NCBI RefSeq assembly: GCF_030812295.1
Contig: NZ_JAUSSK010000002.1
Coordinates: 372,001-436,000, forward strand
From: Luteibacter jiangsuensis
GTDB taxonomy: Bacteria > Pseudomonadota > Gammaproteobacteria > Xanthomonadales > Rhodanobacteraceae
Reading direction: 5' to 3'
Length of the DNA stretch: 64,000 nt
A program made the translations under genes and the position numbers. Positions 50,601 to 59,251 of this stretch are shown one piece after another; within the stretch, counting starts at the first letter, position 1; every line of letters starts with the position of its first letter. The notes under the pieces were generated by a model. The model saw only the letters and a list, made by a program, of their open reading frames with translations, ran no database searches and was not told where the DNA came from.

Positions 50601-51650
50601 ATGTTTGAAGTCCGCGGATTCGCCGCCCCCCAGGCCAAGGCGCCCCTCGTTCCCTTCACGGTTCCGCGCCGCGACGTCGGTCCCCACGACGTCCACATCG
50701 AGATCCTCTACAGCGGCATCTGCCATTCCGACCTGCACCAGGCCCACAACGACTGGGGCAACTCCATCTATCCCATGGTCCCCGGCCACGAGATCGTCGG
50801 GCGTGTGAAGGCCGTCGGTTCGGCGGTGAAGAAGTTCAAGGTCGGCGACTACGCCGGCGTCGGTTGCATGGTCGACTCGTGCCGTGAATGCGAGTCGTGC
50901 AAGCGCGACCTCGAGCAGTACTGCCTGAACCACACGAGCTTCACCTACAACGGTACGGAACAAGACCGCAGCACGCCGACCTATGGCGGCTACTCCACCG
51001 ACGTCGTGGTCGAGGAGCGTTTCGTGGTGAAGGTGTCCGAGAAGCTCGACCTGAAGGCGGTCGCGCCGCTGCTCTGCGCCGGCATCACCACCTATTCGCC
51101 GCTGCGTCACTGGAACGTCGGCCCGGGACAGAAGGTGGGCGTCGTCGGCCTGGGTGGCCTCGGCCACATGGGCGTGAAGTTCGCCAAGGCGATGGGCGCG
51201 CACGTCACGATGATCACCACCTCGGCATCCAAGGGAGCCGACGCGAAGCGTCTCGGTGCCGATGCCGTGCTTCTGTCCACGGATGCGGAAGCGATGAAGG
51301 CGGCCGCCGCCAGCTTCGATTTCCTGCTCAACACGGTGCCGGTGTCGCACGACCTGAATCCGTATATCAACCTGCTCAAGCTCGACGGCACGATGGTGCT
51401 GGTCGGTGTGCTGACGCCCATCGACGGCATGATCGGTGGCGCGTTGATGCTCCCGCGCCGCACGATCGCCGGCTCCGCCATCGGCGGCATGGCGGAAACC
51501 CAGGAAATGATGGATTTCTGCGCTGAACACGGCATCGTTTCCGACATCGAGCTGGTCGATATGGCCTCGATCAACGAGACCTTCGTGCGCCTGACCAAGA
51601 ACGACGTGCGCTATCGCTTCGTGATCGACATGGCGACCATGCCTGGCTGA
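50601..51650 (+). CDS. Zinc-dependent NAD(P) alcohol dehydrogenase (YahK/CAD type)
   Basis: 349 residues from the ATG at 50601, nine bases after GAGG; an ATG nine bases earlier overlaps that site. Catalytic zinc ligands are in YSGICHSDLHQAHNDWG and VPGHEIVGRV. The structural zinc cysteines are CRECESCKRDLEQYC. The nucleotide site is VGVVGLGGLGHMGVKFAKAM. YahK-like enzymes reduce a broad range of aldehydes with NADPH. Likely under the divergent LysR gene. Confidence 0.94.
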   Translation: MFEVRGFAAPQAKAPLVPFTVPRRDVGPHDVHIEILYSGICHSDLHQAHNDWGNSIYPMVPGHEIVGRVKAVGSAVKKFKVGDYAGVGCMVDSCRECESCKRDLEQYCLNHTSFTYNGTEQDRSTPTYGGYSTDVVVEERFVVKVSEKLDLKAVAPLLCAGITTYSPLRHWNVGPGQKVGVVGLGGLGHMGVKFAKAMGAHVTMITTSASKGADAKRLGADAVLLSTDAEAMKAAAASFDFLLNTVPVSHDLNPYINLLKLDGTMVLVGVLTPIDGMIGGALMLPRRTIAGSAIGGMAETQEMMDFCAEHGIVSDIELVDMASINETFVRLTKNDVRYRFVIDMATMPG

Positions 51651-51724
51651 GGCGGGAGCCGTTCGTAGCCGGGGCAGCTCCTACGGGCGGCCCCGGCCGA
51701 CCGTGCAGGCGTTCAGGTCCCGCG

Positions 51725-52177
51725 TTAGGCCGGGTGCCATCCCTCGGGCATTTCCAGGCGCATCGACAAGCCGCTGAGCGGCTTGCCCGTCGACTCGTCC
51801 ACCACGACCGCCCGCACCGGGCAGCCAGTCTCCTCGTTGACGAGGTGGCTGAGTTTGCCGTCGCCGTTGTACCGGCGACCCCACTCGCCCATGGCCGCGA
51901 GGATCGGGATGAAATCCTGGCCCGCCTGGGTCAGCACGTATTCGTCGCGCGGTGGGCGTTCGCTGTAGCGGCGCTTTTCCAAGACGCCCGCCTCGGTCAG
52001 GGACTTCAATCGGCGGGACAGGATGTTCGGCGCGATGCCCAGGCTCGTCCGGAACTGGTCGAACTGCGTCATGCCGCGGCTGGCGTCGCGGAGGATCAGC
52101 GCACTCCATGCGTCGCCCACCAGGGCGAGGCTCCGGGAGATCGCGCAGGTACCTGAAGAAAGTTTGTCGATGTCCAT
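51725..52177 (-). CDS. HxlR-family transcriptional regulator
   Basis: 150 residues. The winged helix has ISRSLALVGDAWSALILRDA, FDQFRTSLGIAPNILSRRLK and the wing EAGVLEKRRYSERPPRDEYV. One Cys near the start (SGTCAIS) fits the thiol-sensing type of HxlR protein that responds to aldehydes or oxidants. It is divergent from a short-chain dehydrogenase across 80 bases with palindromes, so it probably represses that gene and itself. Confidence 0.92.
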   Translation of the reverse strand: MDIDKLSSGTCAISRSLALVGDAWSALILRDASRGMTQFDQFRTSLGIAPNILSRRLKSLTEAGVLEKRRYSERPPRDEYVLTQAGQDFIPILAAMGEWGRRYNGDGKLSHLVNEETGCPVRAVVVDESTGKPLSGLSMRLEMPEGWHPA

Positions 52178-52185
52178 TGCATTAT

Positions 52186-52227
52186 GATAGTGAAGTCACT
52201 ATCGTAGGGAAACCTAGTTACTATCAC
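52186..52227. promoter_or_regulatory. Probable HxlR operator
   Basis: A perfect palindrome GATAGTGA-AG-TCACTATC at 52186-52203, followed at about 52215-52227 by a second related site (TAGTTACTATCAC). Both lie between the divergent HxlR and SDR genes. Two palindromes sharing the ACTATCAC half fit a pair of dimer sites. Confidence 0.75.
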
Positions 52228-52257
52228 TTTGCAAGTAACCCCTGCGGAGTCATCGTC

Positions 52258-53052
52258 ATGAGCACTGAAAACAAAGGTACGGCCCTGGTCACAGGCGCTT
52301 CTTCGGGTATCGGCGAGGTTTACGCCGAGCGTCTGGCCGATCGCGGCTACGACCTGATCCTGGCCGCCCGCCGCGTGGATCGACTGGAGGCGGTGGCCCG
52401 GAAGATCGGCGCCCGCACGGGCCGCAAGGTCGAGGTGTTGCGCGCCGACCTGACCGATCGCAAGGACATCTCGGCCGTGGAGCGCCGTCTCGCCGAGGAC
52501 GCGTCGATCACCCTGCTGGTCAACAACGCGGGTGTGTCGCTCGACGGCAGCCTGCTCGAGAACGGCAGCGAACCGATCGAGAAGCTGATCACCGTGAACA
52601 TTCTCGCCCCCACCTTGTTGACCGCGGCGGCCGCGAAGGCCTTCGTGGCACGCGACAAGGGCGGCATCATCAACATCGCTTCGGTGTTGGCTTTCGTCCC
52701 CGAAATGTTCGACGGCATCTACAGCGGTTCGAAGGCCCATCTGGTCAACATCACCCAGAGCCTGGCGGCGAAGGTGCAAGGCACGAAGGTGCGCGCGCAG
52801 GCGGTGTTGCCGGGCGCCACGCGTTCGGAGATCTGGGAAAAGTCGGGCAAGGACGTGGATGCGCTCCTTCCGGGCATGGTGATGGAGACGGCGGACCTGG
52901 TCGATGCGGCGCTGGTCGGATACGACCGTGGCGAGGTGGTGACGATTCCTCCGCTGCAGGATGAAGCGCAGTACAAGGCGTTCGAGGCGGCGCGGTTGGC
53001 AATGGGGCCGAACCTCTCGCGCAAGGAAGTGGCACCGCGCTATCGCGTGTGA
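52258..53052 (+). CDS. Short-chain dehydrogenase/reductase
   Basis: 264 residues. The cofactor site is ALVTGASSGIGEVYAERLAD, with NNAG in LLVNNAGVSLDGS, a catalytic Ser in NIASVLAF and the YxxxK pair in YSGSKAHLV. An Arg-rich RRVDR after the second strand suggests NADP use. It resembles DltE/YdfG-like oxidoreductases. Its promoter overlaps the HxlR operator, so it is likely induced by whatever HxlR senses. Confidence 0.92.
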   Translation: MSTENKGTALVTGASSGIGEVYAERLADRGYDLILAARRVDRLEAVARKIGARTGRKVEVLRADLTDRKDISAVERRLAEDASITLLVNNAGVSLDGSLLENGSEPIEKLITVNILAPTLLTAAAAKAFVARDKGGIINIASVLAFVPEMFDGIYSGSKAHLVNITQSLAAKVQGTKVRAQAVLPGATRSEIWEKSGKDVDALLPGMVMETADLVDAALVGYDRGEVVTIPPLQDEAQYKAFEAARLAMGPNLSRKEVAPRYRV

Positions 53053-53263
53053 TGTAGCGAAATCGCCGACAGGGTCGGCTCCCCCCAGGCTGCCCCGAAT
53101 CGCCGATGAATCGGCTCCCACCAGGTCGCGGTCGCCTGCTCGGTGGGAGCCGACCTTGTCGGCGATGCTCTCCAACACGAACAGTGGCTTACCACCACTT
53201 CCGTTTGGGCGTCGCACGAATGCGCGCTAAACTGTAGAACTTGCTAGGTTCTCGCGGTTAGGC
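53053..53263. repeat. Cluster of three REP-like units before ftsK
   Basis: Three copies in 110 bases: AATCGCCGACAGGGTCGGCT (53061-53080, continuing CCCCCC), a diverged AATCGCCGATGAATCGGCTC (53098-53117), and the inverted GGTGGGAGCCGACCTTGTCG (53142-53161, continuing GCGATGC). They fill nearly the whole gap between the dehydrogenase and ftsK genes. The last 90 bases must hold the ftsK promoter. Confidence 0.85.
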
Positions 53264-55816
53264 ATGCTCTCCTTCGTGTTCGGTGCCTTCGGGCTGTCCA
53301 CCCTTTGGCTGCTTCCCCTGCTCTGGCGTCTCGGCGTCGCGATGGTTCGGCGGCGACGCCCGCCGACCGTCGGCCCCGGTGCGATTCGCTTCTGGGCGGG
53401 CTTCCTTCTCGTGCTGCTTTCGAGCGCCACGCTCGAAGGAATCGTCCTGTCGCACTACACGGACGACCCCTCCGCGGGAGGCGCGCTGTGCCATTGGCTG
53501 GCAGGGGCCGTCTCGGGCTTCCCGGGCTTTGCGGCGTTGCTCTGCGTCGCCGCCGTCGTGGTCGCCTTGCCGTGGTATCTGGGCGTCCCCTGGTCCGCTT
53601 TCCTCGTGCGTGGCAACGCGCTGGTCGAACCGCTGGGCGTGCTCGTTCTCGGTGGCATGCGGCGCTTGTTCGCGCGCTCCGCGACGCGCGCGACGGGGAG
53701 GCGCTCCGTTCCCGCGGTGCGTCGGCCGGACCGTGCGTCCGTTCGGAGGAAAACGAAGGCGGTCGCTTCACGTCCGGCACCGGCAGCGCACACCCCTAGC
53801 GTGGAAACATCGCGCCGCGAACCTGTTCCGGCCGGGCGGCCCTCCGTGGCCACGCCGGTGCCGCCGCGGCATCGGGAGCGGCCGGACACGGTGATTCGTG
53901 AGCCCTGGCTGGCGCCGAAGATGGCGGCGGCTGCGGTGGGCGGATCGGACGTGGTGGCGCGCGCCGTGGAGCGTGAGGCGAGGTTTGAATCGCCGACAGG
54001 GTCGGCTCCCACCGGGCGGGGCATCGCGACGCCGGTCGAGCATGTTGCCGAGGTGGTTTCGCATAAGCGCTCAGACGATGTGTCCTATAGCGCGCCGTCA
54101 GTCAGCGCAGCAGTGACTCCAGCCATTGCGCCATCGGTTACACCGGCAGTGTCTCCAGTAGTCGCACCATCGGTCACCCCGGCCGTAACTCCAGCCGCCG
54201 TGCCGTCTGTTGCGCCTGTTCCGGTCGCTCCCGTGTCGCGATTCGCCATCGCGGCTAACGACGAAATGCCTGTGGAGTCGACGCCTGTCGTCGCGCTTGC
54301 GCCGGTTCGTCCTTTGCGAGCGACGGACACGAGTGGTGTCACGGTGCCGCCGCTCTCCCTGCTTGCCGCCGCGCCGGCCAACGCCACCACCGCGGTCTCC
54401 GAACAGGAGCTCGTCGATACCGGCGAACTGATCGAGCAGCGCCTGCGCGAGTTCAAGGTGCCGGTGCAGGTGGTCGGTGCTTCCGCCGGTCCGGTGATCA
54501 CGCGTTACGAGGTCGAGCCTGCCGTTGGCGTGCGCGGCAACCAGATCGTCGCCTTGATGAAGGATCTTGCCCGCGGTCTCGGACGCACGTCGATCCGCGT
54601 GGTGGAGACCATCCCCGGCAAGACGTGCATGGGTCTGGAGTTGCCGAACGAGCAGCGGCAGATGATCGCCTTGTCGGAGATCCTCGACTCGGCCGAATAC
54701 CGCGATTCCGATTCGTTGCTGACGCTGGCCATGGGCAAGGGCATCACCGGCGAGCCCGTGGTGGCCGACCTGGCCAAGGCACCACACATGCTGGTCGCGG
54801 GAACGACGGGCTCGGGCAAGTCGGTCGCGGTGAACGCGATGATCCTGTCGATGCTCTACAAGGCCACGCCCGACGACGTGCGCATGATCATGATCGATCC
54901 GAAGATGCTGGAGCTTTCGGTCTACGAAGGCATCCCGCACCTGCTCGCGCCGGTGGTGACCGATATGAAGCTCGCCGCCAACGCATTGAACTGGTGCGTG
55001 GCGGAAATGGAAAACCGCTACAAGGTGATGTCGGACCTGCGCGTGCGCAACCTCGCTGGTTACAACCAGAAGGTCCGCGAGGCGCGGGCCGCCGGCAGGC
55101 CATTGTTCAACCCCTTCCCCGCGCATCCGGAAGTGCCCGAGCACCTCGACACGTTGCCGATGATCGTGGTGGTGATCGACGAGCTGGCCGATCTGATGAT
55201 GGTCGCCGGAAAGAAGATCGAGGAACTGATCGCGCGGCTGGCGCAGAAGGCACGCGCCGCGGGCATCCACCTCATCCTCGCCACGCAGCGCCCGTCCGTC
55301 GATGTCATCACCGGCTTGATCAAGGCCAACATCCCCACGCGCGTCGCTTTCCAGGTGTCGTCGAAGATCGACTCGCGCACCATCCTCGATCAGATGGGCG
55401 CGGAAAGCCTGCTCGGCCAGGGCGACATGCTGTTCCTGCCGCCTGGCACGGGCTATCCGCAACGCATCCACGGCGCCTTCGTCGCCGACGAGGAAGTGCA
55501 TCGCATCGTGGCGTGGCTGAAGCAGTTCGGCGAGCCCGACTACAAGGACGACATCCTCGCCGGTCCCGCCAGCGAAGCCATCGACGGCGAACCGGGCGAA
55601 GACGGGATCGACGCCGAGCTGGACCCCCTTTATGACGAAGCGGCGGCGTTCGTGCTCCGCTCGCGCCGCGCGTCGATCTCCTTCGTGCAACGCCAGTTCC
55701 GCATCGGCTATAACCGCGCGGCGCGCCTTGTCGAGGCGATGGAGGCCGCAGGTCTGGTTTCGTCGATGGGCATCAACGGCCAGCGCGAGGTCATTGCGCC
55801 GGGGCCGCAGGACTAG
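53264..55816 (+). CDS. ftsK: DNA translocase FtsK
   Basis: 850 residues. The N-terminus has about three membrane helices ([58 protein letters not shown]), one fewer than usual. A long Ala/Pro/Val linker (about 150-370) includes APSVTPAV repeats. The motor has Walker [16 protein letters not shown] near 512, and [17 protein letters not shown] as Walker B. The C-terminal gamma winged helix ([20 protein letters not shown]) binds KOPS. It pumps DNA at the division septum and activates XerCD. Residues 242-250 are encoded by a REP-like unit. A frame stop lies 21 bases upstream, so the start cannot be extended far. Confidence 0.94.
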   Translation: MLSFVFGAFGLSTLWLLPLLWRLGVAMVRRRRPPTVGPGAIRFWAGFLLVLLSSATLEGIVLSHYTDDPSAGGALCHWLAGAVSGFPGFAALLCVAAVVVALPWYLGVPWSAFLVRGNALVEPLGVLVLGGMRRLFARSATRATGRRSVPAVRRPDRASVRRKTKAVASRPAPAAHTPSVETSRREPVPAGRPSVATPVPPRHRERPDTVIREPWLAPKMAAAAVGGSDVVARAVEREARFESPTGSAPTGRGIATPVEHVAEVVSHKRSDDVSYSAPSVSAAVTPAIAPSVTPAVSPVVAPSVTPAVTPAAVPSVAPVPVAPVSRFAIAANDEMPVESTPVVALAPVRPLRATDTSGVTVPPLSLLAAAPANATTAVSEQELVDTGELIEQRLREFKVPVQVVGASAGPVITRYEVEPAVGVRGNQIVALMKDLARGLGRTSIRVVETIPGKTCMGLELPNEQRQMIALSEILDSAEYRDSDSLLTLAMGKGITGEPVVADLAKAPHMLVAGTTGSGKSVAVNAMILSMLYKATPDDVRMIMIDPKMLELSVYEGIPHLLAPVVTDMKLAANALNWCVAEMENRYKVMSDLRVRNLAGYNQKVREARAAGRPLFNPFPAHPEVPEHLDTLPMIVVVIDELADLMMVAGKKIEELIARLAQKARAAGIHLILATQRPSVDVITGLIKANIPTRVAFQVSSKIDSRTILDQMGAESLLGQGDMLFLPPGTGYPQRIHGAFVADEEVHRIVAWLKQFGEPDYKDDILAGPASEAIDGEPGEDGIDAELDPLYDEAAAFVLRSRRASISFVQRQFRIGYNRAARLVEAMEAAGLVSSMGINGQREVIAPGPQD
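53988..54013 (+). repeat. REP-like unit inside the ftsK coding sequence
   Basis: AATCGCCGACAGGGTCGGCT continuing CCCACC is identical over its length to the consensus unit of the intergenic REPs, but here it is read in frame as ESPTGSAPT in the FtsK linker. The insertion keeps the frame and lies in a low-constraint region. Confidence 0.9.
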
Positions 55817-55899
55817 CTGCAATTACCCTTCCTTGACACAGATAGAAAATTAAGGTGGCATTGAACAGTCGCGAACGAGGCGACGCAGGGGGAACAGGG

Positions 55900-56862
55900 A
55901 TGAATCAGTGTTCGTCGACATCGGCGGGGGTAGCGCGTGCTCGAAAGCTAAATCTATGGGTATTCCTGGTTTTAGGAGCACTATTGCTTACGCCACTGCT
56001 TGCTGAAAGTGCTCCTACAAAAACAGTCACCTATTATTTGACTGATCCACAAGGCAACGTCGTGGCAACGACGGATGCAAGCGGAAATGTTACTGCTCGG
56101 TTCGATTACCGCCCATACGGAAGCCCGGCAGCTGCTGATGCACCGGGTAATCAACCAGGGTATGCCGGTCACATCGAGGAGAGAGAATCTACATTTTCAT
56201 ACATGCAGGCACGGTATGACGATCTGGAGATAGGTCGCTTTCTCAGTACCGATCCCATCAAGCCAACTCCTGGCGACGTGTTCGGAATCAACCGATACGC
56301 GTACGCGTCAAACAGCCCCATGGTGAATATCGATCCTACTGGTATGGACGATTGTTCGACTGCGGGTGGTTCCGATCAGGCCCCGTGTCCTCAGACGCCG
56401 TCTCCGAGCACGCCCTCTCCATCTCCTGGAGATGCGGTCACGCTACCAGTAATTCCCGTAACGCCAACAACGTTGCCCGTTCGTACCTCACCACGTGTCA
56501 CGTTGGTACCTGTCCCTCTGATCGTTGCTCAGGCAGCGGTGGCCGGTCTCTTCTTTGTCGACTCAAACCGCTTCAACGAATTAGTGTTCGATCATCAAAG
56601 CTGCTATGGCTCGATAAGCTGCGGTACTTCCCAACCTAACATTGTCTATAGTCGTCCCCCCGGTGTTTGGCCTGCCGACAAGGGAGCGGAGGAATGGGGG
56701 AGGCGCAATGGGGTTGGAAAGAACGAAGGACGTAGACGTTTCCATGACATCAAAGGAGACGACAACGCTCATAGCGGTGGGAAAGCTGACTGGGGCGTCA
56801 ACCCCGAAACAGGGGACGTCTACGATCCAGAGGGAGAAGTGCATGGAAACCTGGGAGAGTAA
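55900..56862 (+). CDS. Miniature RHS-core protein with polymorphic toxin-like C-terminus
   Basis: 320 residues from the ATG at 55900 (GGGGGAACAGGG before it). A Sec-type signal or anchor (LWVFLVLGALLLTPLLAESA) leads into a single RHS core: TYYLTDPQGNVVATTDASGN, FDYRPYGSPAA, YMQARYDDLEIGRFLSTDPI, YAYASNSPMVNIDPTGMDD with the DPTG motif. A Pro/Thr/Ser spacer follows, then a ~65-residue end (GAEEWGRRNGVGKNEGRRRF, HDIKGDD, NPETGDVYDPEGEVHGNLGE) that looks like a small nuclease-type polymorphic toxin (type 37-like, unverified). There is no shell of RHS repeats or T6SS marker. GC is lower than in neighbours. The next gene overlaps by 20 bases and looks like its immunity protein. Confidence 0.8.
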   Translation: MNQCSSTSAGVARARKLNLWVFLVLGALLLTPLLAESAPTKTVTYYLTDPQGNVVATTDASGNVTARFDYRPYGSPAAADAPGNQPGYAGHIEERESTFSYMQARYDDLEIGRFLSTDPIKPTPGDVFGINRYAYASNSPMVNIDPTGMDDCSTAGGSDQAPCPQTPSPSTPSPSPGDAVTLPVIPVTPTTLPVRTSPRVTLVPVPLIVAQAAVAGLFFVDSNRFNELVFDHQSCYGSISCGTSQPNIVYSRPPGVWPADKGAEEWGRRNGVGKNEGRRRFHDIKGDDNAHSGGKADWGVNPETGDVYDPEGEVHGNLGE

Positions 56863-57271
56863 CTCCTTGCTGCAAGCTACGCTGTACGTAAAGGGCGCCG
56901 ATCTCGAGGTGGATCAAGTTTCAGTTTTGCTGGGCGTCCCACCGACCAACATCTACCGAAAAGGCGAACCCAAGATCCGAGGCAGGGATAGGCCGGTGTA
57001 TGCCACCAATACGTGGAAGTTGTCGTTGAAGCGGCAATCGTTGGACGTGAGCGCCATCCTTCTTGAGTTGCTAGCGATGCTTAAGCCGAAAGTGGACCCA
57101 GTGAAAATTCAAGGCGCCGATGACGTGTTCATCGACATCTTCATGGCCAGCACAGTCGAAGCCGGCAACCTTGGCGCATCGATAGAGTGGCAGTTGACGA
57201 CTGATGCTCTGCACGCGCTGAATCGTTTCGGGTTGCCCGTGCGCTTCTCGGTATGCAACGTGGAACCTTGA
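56843..57271 (+). CDS. DUF4279 protein, probable immunity protein of the mini-RHS toxin
   Basis: 142 residues from the ATG at 56843, eight bases after GGGAG inside the toxin gene's end. The start ATLYVKGADLEVDQVSVLLG and the region NIYRKGEPKIRGRDRPVYAT, NTWKLSLKRQ fit DUF4279 (from memory), a fold often found as the gene after a toxin. Overlapping stop/start means coupled synthesis, as expected for an antidote. No signal sequence, so it acts in the cytoplasm. Closed by a strong palindromic terminator. Confidence 0.8.
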   Translation: METWESNSLLQATLYVKGADLEVDQVSVLLGVPPTNIYRKGEPKIRGRDRPVYATNTWKLSLKRQSLDVSAILLELLAMLKPKVDPVKIQGADDVFIDIFMASTVEAGNLGASIEWQLTTDALHALNRFGLPVRFSVCNVEP

Positions 57272-57303
57272 GTCTTCCCTCCCACCCGGCTGGGACGCAT
57301 GAA

Positions 57304-57337
57304 AAAGGCCGGGCCACCTCGAGGTGGCCCGGCCTTT
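57304..57337. terminator. Perfect 34-bp palindromic terminator
   Basis: AAAGGCCGGGCCACCTC followed at once by GAGGTGGCCCGGCCTTT, fully self-complementary. It lies between the convergent immunity and rbsB genes, 12 bases before the rbsB stop, and serves both directions. Confidence 0.85.
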
Positions 57338-57349
57338 CAGTCAACGCGC

Positions 57350-58285
57350 TTATTCCTTGGTGAGGAGCTTCAGCGGCACGGCGATCGACTTCTCGACCGG
57401 CTGCTTGTCGATGAGTTTCTTCGCCGTCTCGACGCCGAGCTTGCCGATTTCTTCCGGCTGCTGGGCGACGGTGGCGGCCATCTCACCACTTTGCACGGCG
57501 GCCTTGCCATCCGGCGTGCCGTCGAAGCCGACGACCAGCACCTTCTTGTTCTTGCCGGCGAGGGCCTGCACCGCGCCCAGGGCCATTTCGTCGTTCTGGG
57601 CGAAGATCGCCTGCACGTCGCTGTTGGCCTGGAGCAGGTTCTCGCTCACCGAGAGGCCCTGCGCACGGTCGAAGTTGGCGGGCTGCTGTGCGACGACCTT
57701 CATGCCGGTGGTGGCGATTTCGTCGTCGAAGCCCTTGCCGCGCTCGCGTGCCGCCGAGGTACCGGCCACGCCCTGCAACTCGATGATGTTGCCCTTGCCG
57801 CCCAGCGCCTTGGCCAGGTAATCGGCGGCCATCTTGCCGCCGGCGACGTTGTCGGAGGCGATGTGCGAAGCGACTTCGGCGCCATCGACGCCGCGGTCGA
57901 GCGTGACCACGGGGATGTTCGCACGCTGCGCGGACTGCACCGCGCCGGCCAGGGCCGACGAATCGGTGGGATTGAGCAGGATCACCGATACGCGCTTCTG
58001 GATCAGGTCTTCCACGCTGGAGATCTGGCGCGCGGGATCGTCTTGCGCATCGACCACGACGAGCTGCACGCCGGCGTCCTTGGCGGCCTTCTGGGCGCCG
58101 TCCTTGAGTTCGACGAAGAACGGGTTGTTCTGCGTGGACAGCGCGAGGCCGACCACGGGGGTGCCCGAGGGCGCGGCGCCGCCGGCGGTCGCGGCGGCTG
58201 CCGGCGCGGATTCGCCCGGGCCTTGTTGCGAGCAAGCCGCGAGAAGCGTTGCCGCGGCCGCGGCGAGGAATGTCAGTTTGCGCAT
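57350..58285 (-). CDS. rbsB: Ribose ABC transporter, substrate-binding lipoprotein
   Basis: 311 residues from the ATG at 58285, after GAGGGA. The lipobox is TLLAAC at residues 12-17, so the protein is membrane-anchored rather than free as in E. coli. The type-1 binding fold has VVGLALSTQNNPFFVELKDG, VILLNPTDSSALAGAVQ, VVTLDRGVDGAEVASHIASD and FAQNDEMALGAVQAL. It is last in the rbsKDACB operon; the 20-base gap suggests separate strong translation. Confidence 0.95.
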   Translation of the reverse strand: MRKLTFLAAAAATLLAACSQQGPGESAPAAAATAGGAAPSGTPVVGLALSTQNNPFFVELKDGAQKAAKDAGVQLVVVDAQDDPARQISSVEDLIQKRVSVILLNPTDSSALAGAVQSAQRANIPVVTLDRGVDGAEVASHIASDNVAGGKMAADYLAKALGGKGNIIELQGVAGTSAARERGKGFDDEIATTGMKVVAQQPANFDRAQGLSVSENLLQANSDVQAIFAQNDEMALGAVQALAGKNKKVLVVGFDGTPDGKAAVQSGEMAATVAQQPEEIGKLGVETAKKLIDKQPVEKSIAVPLKLLTKE

Positions 58286-58305
58286 GGTGTGTTCCCTCGT
58301 TGTTG

Positions 58306-59250
58306 TTATTGCCGCCTGTCGAGCAGGACGGCGATCAGGATGACGATGCCCTTCACCACCTGCTGGTAGAAGGAGCTTACGCCGAGCAGGTTGAGACCGT
58401 TGTTCAGGAAGCCGATCAGCAGCGCGCCGACCAGGGTGCCGAAGAGCCAGCCACGGCCGCCGGAGAGGCTGGTGCCGCCGAGGACCACGGCGGCGATGGC
58501 GTCCAGCTCGTAGCCGGCACCGGCGGTGGCCTGCGCGGAATACAGGCGCGAGGTGAGCACGATGCCGGCGAAGGCCGATAGCAGGCCCGAGAGACCGTAG
58601 ATTGCCAGCTTCATCGGTGACAGGCGCACGCCCGACAACCGGGCCGCTTCCTCGTTGCCGCCGATGGCGACCACGTGCCGGCCGAACACCGTGCCGCGCA
58701 GCAGGAAACCGCAAAGGACGAACGCGACGAACATCCAGATCACCGGCAGCGGGATCAGGTTGGCCACGTAGCCACCACCGAGCAGCGCGAAGCCGGAGTT
58801 GGTCACCGGAATCGGGCTGCCTTGCGTATACGAGAGCGTGACGCCGCGCAGCAGCGTCATCGTGCCAAGGGTCGCGATGAACGGGGCGACCTTGCCCCAG
58901 GAAACCAGCGCGCCGTTGACCATGCCGAGCACGAGGCCGAGCAGCAAGCCCGCGCCTGCCGACAGCACCAGCCCGTGGCCTGCGGCCATGAGGCCGGCCG
59001 TCACCGCACCCGTGAGCGCGAGGATGGCGCCGACGGACAGGTCGATGCCGCCGGCAAGGATCACGAAGGTCATGCCGAAGGCGATCAGTGCATTGATGGA
59101 GACCTGGCGCAACACCGTGAGCAGGTTACCCGTGGTGAGGAAGTCCGGACTCATGATCGAAAGCACGATGAAGAGCAGGGCCAGCCCGATCACCGAGCCC
59201 AGGCGCTGGAGAAGCGTACCTGCCCGACTCCAGTTGAGTTGCAGCGTCAT
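58306..59250 (-). CDS. rbsC: Ribose ABC transporter permease
   Basis: 314 residues with about ten membrane helices. Family marks are FGMTFVILAGGIDLSVGAIL, GYELDAIAAVVLGGTSLSGG and RGWLFGTLVGALLIGFLNNG. It forms the inner-membrane channel with RbsA. One base after rbsA's stop, so translation is coupled. Confidence 0.96.
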   Translation of the reverse strand: MTLQLNWSRAGTLLQRLGSVIGLALLFIVLSIMSPDFLTTGNLLTVLRQVSINALIAFGMTFVILAGGIDLSVGAILALTGAVTAGLMAAGHGLVLSAGAGLLLGLVLGMVNGALVSWGKVAPFIATLGTMTLLRGVTLSYTQGSPIPVTNSGFALLGGGYVANLIPLPVIWMFVAFVLCGFLLRGTVFGRHVVAIGGNEEAARLSGVRLSPMKLAIYGLSGLLSAFAGIVLTSRLYSAQATAGAGYELDAIAAVVLGGTSLSGGRGWLFGTLVGALLIGFLNNGLNLLGVSSFYQQVVKGIVILIAVLLDRRQ

Positions 59251-59251
59251 G

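Noticed and set aside
54098-55822. A 574-codon minus-strand frame opposite ftsK
   Set aside because: Antisense of the conserved FtsK motor; composition is Arg/His-rich with no recognisable motif.
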